From the NCBI GenBank assembly GCA_964036665.1, contig OZ038533.1, positions 8,206,413 to 8,270,412 of the forward strand: 64,000 bases of DNA, read 5' to 3'. The position numbers and the translations under genes are program-made. Numbering within the stretch: position 1 is the first letter of the stretch; each line of letters starts with the position of its first letter. This stretch comes from Gordius sp. MW1. Its lineage: Eukaryota; Nematomorpha; Gordioida; Gordea; Gordiidae. Positions 10,952-23,000 of the stretch are shown here, piece by piece. The notes under the pieces were generated by a model. The model searched no databases, had not been told where the DNA came from, and saw only the letters and a list, made by a program, of their open reading frames with translations.

Positions 10952-13559
10952 GGAGGTTTTATTTAAGACATAAATTACTAGCTTGTAGAGGAGATATGCT
11001 TTTACGTAATCATAGATCAAATAAATTTCATTAGAATCGCATGCCACAAATAGTAAATTTAAATTAGGGGTCGTTTAAAAAAAGAGAAAGAAATTTTTAC
11101 ATAATATAAATTATATGTAAATTTTTATGTAGTAAACTCTACTTAAACTAAATTTATGCATCGGGCATTAGATCAAGCTGCTCTACCAAGTCCGCCTCGA
11201 TACATTTACTTTATTCATTTAGTTCTAGCTCGGCCTTAACATGGCTCTACTTGTTCCGCAAATATTTTTAAAACTTTTACTCACGCTCTAGGTCTAACGC
11301 TCAATTTTTTGCCTCGATGATCGATAGTAATATTGTGTCAGTTTTTTCCCTTCCCCCCTACCTACCATAACGTTTCAATTAATGGCAAAAAGAACTACAA
11401 AGAATTTACCGAAATCTTGTATAAAATCTTGATATTTGTTTGTACTTAATTACTTTGCTCTCCCTCCCTCTCCCTCCTTGTCTCCCCTTTTTTTCCTACC
11501 GGAGGCGGACATTGACACCTAAATCCACAAGATCAAATGGGAAATATCTCAGCAATAATGGTGAAAACACGTCCCAAGCAAGCTGAAATCAACAAATTTT
11601 TGGTTGAACTCTTTGACGTGATGTAAAGAAAAGACTTATCTTCCCACACCATCTTCAATACATGAGCCTGAGTTCGAGTCCGACGCCTAAACTAATGAAC
11701 CATGTAGAGGCTTCGAGTCCTCTTACCACAGTCTCAAGGGAGAATCGTATCCACTATTTATATACTTTTAGTAGTCGCATGCATGTATATGCTTTTGCTT
11801 TTCCTTTAATGCTTCCTGCTACTAACAATATAAATTACGCTTTTACATACTAACCACTAACCTACTAACAACTGAACACGTAACCTTTGGTTAGCGTGGC
11901 CCGAGATAGACCAATGGTGTCAGATAGGACTCAATCTTAGCTTGCCGATTTAGTTAAGCTCTTGTTTGTCATCGGGACTACATACAAGCATACATACCTC
12001 AGATTTGTGAAAGAGTGTGCTAGAATATCAAATATTGTCAATCAATAAACAGTTTGAGAATATCTATAATTAGTTATTTACAAGATCATGTGAATTTATT
12101 TAGGATATTGTGTATAAATTGTTGTTTACAACATTATTCAAGTTTAAATAATTATAGATTTTGTGGTTTCATATTAATTTAATAGCAGTAGAAGACAGAA
12201 TGTACTGTCTAAAAGATGTCTTAAAATACGCAATGCATTTACTACGACAATTTCCAGATTGATTCATTCCTTTTACTTGGTCGAATCGGAAAAATAAAAG
12301 GAACAACTAAAATCAAGGTACAAAGCAAGACAGTAATGATTGTGCAACTCAGGACATAAAATCGGAACTAGATTGTATATTTAAAACGTGACAGCCACCC
12401 GGATTAATTTTGAGTGGCTTACCAGAGTGGACGCCGAGGCAACAAATAGGGCCAAGAATACCAGAATTTTGATCAGGGGGAGGGGCTAAATTTCGCTTCT
12501 TTTAATGCTCACGGCCTCCTTTTTTACACCATAAAAGGAATTTAAATCAAAATTAATTTAGATTGCCTTATTATTTTTAACTTATTTAAGTCTTAGCATA
12601 GCATTATAAAAATTATGTAACACATTTTTACCAGTTATACGTTTCCATATAACCTAATTTTCCTATTAGTCGTTGCAATGCCAGGGATGGCATTTAATAG
12701 AGTTTCGACTAAACTATCCCAATTAAATTGATTAAATATCTTTCATATTTTATTTTAAATCTTAATTAAAGATTCTAAATAAAATATTCCTACGTTGCTG
12801 ATTATTGTAGTATCCTTCACCCCCCCCCCCGCGCTTTTTAATATTATTTTTCCCCTCTTCACGTGGTGTGTTATTCCTCCCCCCGTATAATATTATTTCC
12901 CCATCATGCTTCAGTGATTTTATATACGCCTGCACATCGCATTCTGATTCATAAAAAATCAATCATTTATTACGTTTCATGATCCCTTTTTAAGATACCT
13001 ATAATGTATAATCCTGTTTTTCGATATATAATATTTTTGTTTAAACCAAAAGGATGTGAAAAAAGAGGAAAGTCCCAGACATGTTCTCGGATTTAGAATT
13101 CCACTCCCGCTAATACCTAAATTAGGATAATTCCATCATCGAAAAAATTGTCAAGATTATATGCAACAACAAACCAGATAATAATGCCTCAAATATACAA
13201 AGAGCTTATATTTTTTGGACTAATTTATGACGCCACAAGCCCTCCATCCTGACCGGACATATTAACCCCGGCCCAATAAATCCCCTATTCTCGTAGATAT
13301 AAAACTTATCCACCGGAGATTATTCCTCAAGGGGTTTGGTATTTTTTATTATTGTGCTTGCCGGTTTTGGCATTTATGGTATCTTAGCTTCAAATATACA
13401 TGTTCCCTGCAAGAAATAAATTTTTAGGGCATATTAAATGATGATCGTTTTGAATGAATTTTTGTAAGTGTGAGCGGCTAATTTTTAGGTCACAAATGTA
13501 TATATTTTTCTGACACCCTGTATAGAGTTTGAACATTGCCCCTTCCTTTTTCATATGTT

Positions 13560-13690
13560 CTCGACCCTTCCCCCTTTCTGGCCCATAAATTGCATAGCAA
13601 ATGTGCTACGTTTATACGGAGTATGGATGAGTTTTGTAAGAACAATATTCCAGAACTAGACGCATGTCTCAATGCGAAAAAACGGGGTCC
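13560..13690 (+). repeat. Diverged 3' fragment of the Helentron-like family
   Basis: It contains GGCCCATAAATTGCATAGCA (the inverted copy of the family 5' end) and the ACGTTTATACGGAGTATGGATGAG stretch that normally follows it, in that order. The pyrimidine tract and hairpin are not recognisable, so this is an old or truncated relic. Confidence 0.55.
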
Positions 13691-13989
13691 AAGCCGGACC
13701 CTTGAGGGTGGAAACATCTATGATTCTTTTACATATATACAATGAATCATCTGGATTTTTGCGGAGTTGGTTTATTTATGAAAAACGTTTCATAAATATT
13801 TTGATTATAATATAGAATACAAAATCTTTAAAACGACACTGATATATAAAAATATATGTGTCAATATAAATAGGAGATAAACAATATACGTGAAAATTTA
13901 AGTTAACATGCTTTGTAACAGTAATACTGCAAAATTGCTATTTTTCTAATATGAATAGTTATCAAAGCATTGCATAATGGGTTGTCTGA

Positions 13990-13995
13990 TTTATT
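13990..13995 (-). promoter_or_regulatory. Candidate polyadenylation signal for the P450 gene
   Basis: AATAAA on the minus strand begins 19 bases after the P450 stop codon. This would give a very short 3' untranslated region. In AT-rich DNA such hexamers also arise by chance. Confidence 0.35.
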
Positions 13996-14014
13996 AATAG
14001 CTCTGCTGCGCACT

Positions 14015-17000
14015 TTATAAGTCAATGAATTTAAAAGTTAAAGGTCTGTCAGGCTTGACTATAAGCTCAGTTAGACTATCAATAGGTTCATTTTCGTATA
14101 TGATTCGGAAATTTTCCAAAAGCTATGAAAAATAAAAAACACAGTTTCAAAACATAAAAATAAACACCGATAATATGTGTTATGAAAAAATCTAATTATA
14201 TTTATCAAAACTCACAGATCGTCAAGTTTTTAAAAGTGAAACTACTTTTGGAGAATTCTAGTTCTATCAAAGGGTAAATGGGACAAAATCTCACAATTAT
14301 AAGAACAATTGTAATGTATTAAAACGCATTTAGTTTAAAGTGGTAGGTGGGTTAGAATTTAATAAAAGATCAAAAATATAAAAGGGCCTTTGTATTGTGA
14401 ATCGCTATCAAATTAAGATGCAGAGGACAAAAGAAAGTGTCTGGGCTTTCATAAATTTTTTAATTAATATTTGAATTTTTAAAGATAATTAATAAAATAA
14501 AGTTCAATTTTATATATCAGTAAATCTATTTTTATTATTTGTGAGGCCCATAAACATTGCGATAAAACACTTTAATTCAAGCATCGGGCGGGAATTTTGA
14601 CAACGCAGGCGCCATAATTATGACACCTTTTCATTTAAGTTATTTAACTACTCGAATTGGAATGCTCATTTATAAAAAAATAAATAAAGCTCTTATAAGA
14701 CAAATTTTTCGGGTCGTATGTTTTTATCCCCCTCTACCATCCGAAGGATTACGTATTATTCATTTTATTATAGTTTGTTTTAATCGCCATCTACCATTTT
14801 TCAAAAGAATCTTTATAGATCTAATTATGGTTGTTGGAAAAATAAAAAAATGTGTTAAGTTATACTCAAAAAGCTCAATCTATATATTATTTTTATATTC
14901 ATTTGACTAAAGAGATAGTAAGCAGAAATTTGACCAAATATTTTCTAAATGTATTACGTAAAACCCTATTTATCTGATTGGTGTCTGAATTTTTTGTCAG
15001 AATTCATATTTATCAAACATGGTGGACAAAACTAATTAAATAAAATTAAGGATATAAATTATACTTAGTTTCATAGGAAAAATATATTGTATAGGCCAAA
15101 AATAGATATTATTGCTTATTAAGACCTCAAAAAATAATATTTCTTTGAGCAATTAACCTTGAATGAGTTTTCTAAATGAAAAATAGAGTTGACTAAATGC
15201 TTATATTTATATTAAATTCACTACACGACTTAAGCTGTTAAACAAATGATATTGAGTTGTGTTCCTATATTAATTGCTATGCAATTTAAGGGTTTTAATA
15301 AAGCCTTGATTACGCTTATTTGATTTACCTATGATATATGCATTATTTAGGTAATTACACACATAGGCGTAGCCAGGTTTTGGATTAGAGGGGGGGAACG
15401 TTTTAAAGTTCAATCAGGGGGGGCAAACCTAATTTTTTTAATTTTTAAGGGTTTTTGCATTGTATTTTTTTTTTGTCATCTAGGGGGGTACCTCCTGCCC
15501 CCCCCCCGTTACGCCCATGATTATACACTAATCATATATTGACACTTAATAATTTATAGAAGATATTTTGTTTAAATGGCAGGCTAGTGCCTCGTTGATT
15601 TTGATTTCATACAAAGTTCAAACGCCATAATTTAAAAAATTAAATGTTATAGATGAGTATAAAAAGCAAGTATTCTTCTTGTAATTTTCAAAGATCTGCC
15701 GACACTCCCTGTGGCGTTTAAAAGGTGACTTGTGGGTAGGATGAAAGGGCTAATGTAAAAATTTTATCAAAGGCTATGACAGACTTGTCTAATTTAAAAA
15801 AAGGTATTTGTTTCTGGAATCAGCATATAAAAAAACTGGCCACAAACGGGTCCAATTTACAAATAAAAAGTTCATTAATATTGCATTGATTGTAACTTAA
15901 CTTATATTCTGAACCTTTAAATCGGAAGTTAAACTTTTAATTGCAAAAGTTGGACCGGGCCAACCCCAATTTGCCCAATAGTTAAAAACTGTCCCTCCCT
16001 TACCCTGCTATGTCCATAACTATTGGAAATTTACTTTAACAACTCCTATATTGAGTTCTTGTTCAGCAAATCTCCGCCCTATACACATGCGTGGTCCATG
16101 GCCATAAGGCAAAACGCAATATGGATGAAATTCCTTTTCTATTCCGTGCTTTAGCCATCTTTCGGGTACAAATTTGTCATGATCCTTAAATAATTGCGGA
16201 AGCCGTGATAAAACCATATTTTGAATGATCAATGGTGTCTAGTATGATAACAACAAATTAATTGGCTAAATTCAATATAAATGAAAATAAATGATTTATG
16301 TTATCGCGAGATTTAATTTATTTAATTAATTAGCATTAAGAAATAGTATATGGTAAATAAAGTCTTATAAAAAAATATAATCTGTATATGTCAATTGATA
16401 TAATTCGAATCAATTAAAATGGAAATTATAATTTTAACCTATTCGAATTAAGTCATTCATATTTGTTTTTGTTATAAATAATTTTTATTTGGAGTTACAA
16501 AAATAAATTATGGATTTGAGCGTTTTTAGTTCCATGGCATACAATATTCAATAAGTTAGCAAAGGGATAGATTTGAAAATAATTCAAAAAAATAATATAG
16601 GAACAAAAATGCTTGATTAAACTTGTTTTAATTTGTGGAAACATTTTTTAAATTTAGGTAATTTTTTGGGTAGCTGTTTTATAACTTTAAATCTATATGA
16701 ATTAATAGTAGCAAAGATTGGATTCAAGATATTAAATTTTAATTTAAATAAAATATAGATGTCAACATTTTAAAAGAATAAAATAACCCTAATTTCAGAA
16801 TATTTAGATATAATATCAGAGTAAATGATTACAAAAAATATACTCTGAACATGATAAATGTATTCGCAGATTAGTTTTTTCTCTAAATTAAACTCAACAT
16901 AAATTCTCATTTAAAAATCTATATTATCTCATAGACTTAATTTCATTTTCTACTCAGAAATGTGCTAAATTCTGAAATACGTTGTACAACTAACTTGTAT

Positions 17001-20000
17001 TACAAAGTTAATATCGCTAAATGCATTCCAATGTTACCGGTCATATAAAATATATGTTTGATTCATTAAACACACTAAATTTGGCGTAAAAAACTCACTT
17101 AATATGGTGTTATAATTAGAGACCTACAAAATCGATTTTTTTAAGGCCCGGCCCGAGCCCGGAGTTTAAAATCACAAAAAAACAGGCCCGGCCCGGGCTA
17201 TAATTTTTGCATCGGCCCGGCCCGGAATTTTAAAGCCTCAAATTTAAGGCCCGGGCTTTTGCGGGCCGGGCCTTGGGCCGCCCGTGCAGGTCTATAGTTA
17301 TAATATATATTATTGGAGCAAGCAGTACTTACTCCACTAGGTATATCATAGCCCGAAAGTTCAATTGAATGATTCAATACTCTAACTGTACCAAATGCCA
17401 CAGGGTTCAACCTATTAATAATAAAAGTGTATCCTAATTGGTATAATGTGAGAATTTGAGTATATTAATAGAATTTTTCGACTTTCTGATTTAACAAACA
17501 AAAATTCTATAACCTGTAGTGTAGCTAAGGGGGTGGGGGTGCTGACCTAGCAGAGCCTAATTAATGGTTTTAGGGGGGGGGGCGTTCATAAACCTAAATA
17601 AAATTTTAGGCTAACCCACAAATTTTCATCTAAACCTTTATTACTTTTCCCTTTTAAATTTAATATTATTACGATAAAAATAACTATTACTTAATAACTT
17701 TAAAAGTTATGATGTATTGAAGTTTTTCTCTAATTTTTATTGATACGCTGATAAAATTTACTTTAAGATTAGTCATTGAATTATTAATGAGAAGAAAAAA
17801 ATGAGTGATTAGTTAAGAAGCAGCCTTAAAGATAGAATGAAAGTTAGCTATGCTCCTGCTCATAAAACTGGGTTCACCAAAAATATGTATCGTTTAATTT
17901 AAGACTTCTAAAAGTCTTTAAAAACAGAATAAAGTCACCTGGCAGTTTCCCATAATACAGCTCTTAAATAGGGCATGTTCCTAAATTGGAGGGCTGACAA
18001 TTCACTAGTTTTTAAAGCGTTTTTAATTTCGTGTCGCAACTTTTCTTGAATCTCTGGATTCAATGCTAAATGATACATGGTAAAAGCTAGAGCTGAGGCT
18101 GTCTTAAAAACAAATATTATTTAAAATATTGTTTAAATATACTGTTTGGATTCCAGAAATCATTAATTCTATAATGGTCGTTATAAGATCCTCACGATTT
18201 AAATTTTCAGTTTCAGCAAGTGTAGCTGCAAAACTTGACTTTAGTAAGAGCGGGTCCTGACCTTTTTTTAATGATGTGAGAATTTCCGTCATATATTTTC
18301 CGCAAACACTATTATAAATCAATTTAAAATTTATATTTTAATATTATTAATAATTATTATTTTATAAACATGCTAGCTTTAAAAATTTAGCAATATTGCC
18401 TTAAATAAATAAGTTATGCTGTTTTTGACAATAAATGTTACCCAAAATTATAAAGAGCCTAAATGAAATTTAACAAATTTTTATAAGAAAAATAAATGTA
18501 AAGGTTAGTTATAGTTATCACTAATGTTAAATTTTTAAAAATTGTATCTAGAGCATTTTAGAATATAGGGATATTGGTTTCAATACTCTCAGACATTGAA
18601 ACTTGCTAAAAAAGTAATCAAACATTTCAAAAGTAACTGTTGAAGGATAAAATACGTTACCCAAATACTAATTTTTATTCCATAAAGTGCAGAGCAAATT
18701 ATCAAAATATACAGAAAATATGCGCTTATCCCATTCAACCTATGTTCAATTATAAATGTTGATGAAGCTAATAAATTCAGTAATATCTCAAAGATTATTA
18801 CTAATGCTGGACCAAAGGCTAAAAAGTAGTCTATTTAAATACACTTTTAGAAATTTGCATGAATAAATTAACACATTTTAAATCCCCACTTATGAAAAAA
18901 TAAGTCATTTAACAATTTAAATAAATGTTAAAATTAAAATCTAACATTATATCTTAGCTCTTCCAACATGTCGTCTTTAAAGTTGTCAACAATTTTAAAG
19001 TTGTAGCACAATTTATTAGGGCAGTCTCACAAATTCTAATATATTCTTAGTTTTGTTTTTATATATAAAGACCATAATCATCATGGTTTCATCGTAAATG
19101 CCGCCTTAGCATGGTGGCTAGATAAAACTAAAATTTATCAAATTGATCTAGAAAATTGTTAAGCGACTCTTGGATATTTGACTGGAAAGTCTATAAGATA
19201 AATAATGTATTTACGAAAATATTCTGTCGTGACTTTCTATCAGGTTTTTCCACGTTGGAGTTGAAAATAACTTCCACCAAGGCAAACCAGTTAATAACTT
19301 GTATTGTGCATCAAAGATCATGCAGGTATCTGATACTAATTGATCTGCCTCCGATACCTGTTTATAACTGGAAGATTTTAAGCATCCCATACGCTTGCCT
19401 AAAAGCGCAGACATAGTGGCTATGAAAAATAATAAACACACTTTAATCTTATATTAACCTCATTTATAGATAACAAGCTCGTATCTAATTTTTTTAAATA
19501 TAGAACCTTATTTCATTTCTGTTGGATTTGAAAAAGGTTGTTGCAATAATAGCCATATACATTCTATTAAATTTTGATTATGATTAATTCAATAATAAAG
19601 CCCTGCACGGGCCGCTTGAAGCACGACCGGCCCCTCGGGCAGAATTTTATATAATAATTGGGCCTCGGGCTTGGGTCGGGCATGATGAGGCGGCACGACC
19701 CGGAGCCCGACCCTAATTGAACTAAAGCAAACTAATCTTTTATACAATATGATTTAAACAAACTTAACTTGATATTAAATAATTATCTTCACACAGCGTA
19801 CATTATATAGCTTCCAAACTTCAGCTTTTTCCCCTGTCTATTATAATATAACTGACCTGAATTGCAAATCTTATTTTAGTTTTAAATATATTCATAGTAG
19901 CTGTTAGAACTTAAGAAATAAGATAGGTAAATATTTCAAAAAATTTGTATATGAAACTGTTAAATAAAATATATTATTTTAAAGTTATATTTTTAGTTTT

Positions 20001-23000
20001 AGAGCTAAATAAATTTTAACGAGTGAAAATGTATTGTTAATTTAAACTTTTCATAGTTTTAAATTACGAGTAATAACAATCTACTGCATTTTATATTTAG
20101 ATGGCGAAATAATTTTCAAAATAAAATTTTCAAAAGATTTGTTCGAAAAATGGGTTCGGGCTTGGGCTCGTGTCGGGCCAAAAATAAAAAAAAATTTCGG
20201 GCTCGGGCAAAATAAAAATGGAGAAGTCGGGATCGGGCCGGGCTCGGACAAAAGAAATTTGACTTTGCAGGGCTCTAGTTAATAATGACCATATGAATAT
20301 GAATGTCTTTATATTATTTTTTATTCCGGAACTTATAAAATATGTTTGTTTAATAACTAAAATTTTAACTGTATAATATAATCAAGTGACATTCATATAA
20401 ATAAGTTTTATAACATTAGGAAAAAATTTTTAAATGAATATAAGGTATTGGTCGAAATCAACCTTACAAAAGTAATAAATATCATCAAAAATATTTGGTA
20501 ATGATTGCTAATTTAAGCACATGCGAAGAATTAATAAATTTCTCCTTATTAGGGGAATATTTTTTAAAAATGAGGAGGGGGGGTTAAACCTAACACCCCT
20601 TATGTACGCCACTGTTTATCAACTTACAACTGTATATAAATGAATTAATTAATAAAAAAAAGTACTGTAGTTCTTATAAAAGATTAAATCGATTAAATTT
20701 ATGGCTAATTTAGAGCATCCTAGTAAAATTATATTTATAAATAAACGCTACTCATAACATGTAATCAAATATTCAGAAAGATTAATTGATACCTTCTAAA
20801 GCCCATTTTTGCAAATAAATAATAAAGTCGTCAATAGAATTTGTTTCGACATCTCTTTCCTGTTTGATAAGTGTGATTAAATCCTCGGTGGAGTCCAATT
20901 GCATCCCCATATAGGGTGCAGCCGCGTTTAGGCTCATCATATTTTTTTGCACCAGTTTACGTAAGTTCAACCACTTTTTGCCTTGTCTGTAATTTCCTAT
21001 ATAATTATAAAAAGTTTTAAAGGGTTAGATATCGTTACAATTGTCCCAGGCCCAAACTATAGTTATTTTCCTTTCTGTAGTCCACCAAAGCTTGAAATGA
21101 TGGTCTGTATGGACAGGAGCCCTCTTGTTGGAATATCTTTTGGACATCTCGTGGATCAAATACTAAAACACAATAATTTGCGAAAATCCCTTTTTTCTCT
21201 TTAATTAAAGGTCCATACAATGAATATTTTTCTAAGTTAGCAACGTGGGCTTTGTTTTCCTGCCATGAACCTTTATAAATTATTTGATATAAAATTCTAC
21301 CTATTTTAAATAATAATTAAAAAATTTGTTTTTAAGGGGACAAACTAAAGTGAGGTCAAAAAAGTAGAGTTCTATGTACGGGTAAGCGGGTCATATTAAA
21401 TATTTGATTTTGGTCCAGTTTAAGGGTAAATGGATAGTTATCTGAAACACAAAAATGGGCAATAAACTAAATTAATTAAAATTTTGCACCACCATCATTT
21501 CCGTTGGCCAGAAATTAAGTGACAATTTTGCACAATGAAATCATTTTTTTTATGATTTTAAAAATTCGGTGGCTATTATAGTAAATAACAACCGGAAGCA
21601 AACCAAATAACAATTATGGCCGCTTATATAAAAAATACGACTGCACGCAAACGAGCAAAAGCAAATCATTTTATTAACTTAAAATATCGTTGAAGATTAA
21701 AATACATGGGCGTAGGCAGGATTGGAACTAGTAGAGGGGTAAATAATGCTATAGGGAGGGACAAAAAAGTAATTTTTTGAAATTTAAGCCTTAATTATAT
21801 TGAAGTTGTGAAAATTTCTTGCTTTCGAGGGAGGCAGCTGCCCTTCCCTGCCACCCCATGGCTACGCCCATGTCATAATAAATGGAAAAATTTGTATTCG
21901 GGTTACGTTCTTAGAAAGGTTATTTAGGGGAACAGTGTTAGAGATTAGTGCACAAATTTTATATGTATTGAAGTTATAATAAAACGTTTCCTGGATATAC
22001 AGTTAAGGTTAATATACGCAACCAGTATTTGAGTGAATCTACCGAGTCAATCATCAGGCCCGACCCAAAGCCGAGGCCCAGCGAGTCCAACCAGTTGGGT
22101 CGGGTCAGGTTAATGCCAAATAATGCGGTATTTTAATGACCTATAGATTGCGATAAATTATTTTGAATATTGGTATCTTATAAGAACACCTTAAATTGGT
22201 GATTTGATTATCGATAAAAATTCGTTGACCCTTAACATTAAAGTTTTTACAGGTGTACTCGAGTGTCAACAGTGTGACGCAAGACCTAATACCTCGAGGA
22301 ACCATGAGTTTAAATGTAAATGGTAATGCTAATTATATAATTAAAAAAACATACTGTTTATTGTTATCGCCCAGATACAAACGGCTTTGAAAAGAAATTA
22401 TTTTAAAGGACAGGGCTCGGGCGAGCCAATTAAGTTTCATAGCCGGCTCGGTCGGGCCTAAAATTATTTAAACGATCCTGGAATTTAAATGAAATTTAAT
22501 CCACATAGGGGTTTTATAGATATTTTTAATTTTATTACTAAATATGGATAATTAATATTTAAAGCAAAAAATTAGTTATGTCAAAATATAATTAGACGGC
22601 CTTAATCCGTATATGAAAATGGCATTATTAAGGAATATTCGTATCTGTCAGTTTCATTCATTTTGCATGTCGTGCTATTTGAATTTCAAATAATTTTTAT
22701 ATATTATTTTATCTCCTATTGACTACACTTTCACATAACTTATAAAAGTAACTTCAATAAAACTAATTAATAACAGCTATTGGGATAAAAATACGAGATT
22801 ACAAGAGGGCCTTGTATTTTTAAAGCTTGTGATCTTCGGCAAGGGCCATGGGGTTATAATCAAGATAGAGGGGGCCAACAATTCGATGCGCGTAAAGTCC
22901 ATTTTAAAAGGAGCTCATTGTCTCATTGGACTAGTGAGGAAGCGTCAGGACGCATTCGACCTTCAAGGGAAGGATCTGAAGGTTCAAGTTTGGATGGAAT

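Larger units (their letters stand above)
9029..13989. other. Intergenic DNA between SLC13-type gene and P450 3' end
   Basis: No supported gene. Contents include an acceptor-side pyrimidine tract just above SLC13 exon 1 and a degraded 'GGCGTAGCCAGG' MITE (about 9125-9272, right end CCTGGTTACGACCATG). There are C homopolymers near 10390 and 12822, an (AT)n microsatellite at 10921-10944, and a diverged 3' fragment of the Helentron-like family at about 13560-13690. The first exon of the SLC13-type gene should lie here on the minus strand, but I could not recognise it. Confidence 0.4.

Noticed and set aside
14620-14910. 96-codon plus-strand frame in P450 intron 8
   Set aside because: It has no recognisable domain, AT-driven composition, and lies antisense in an intron of an intact gene.
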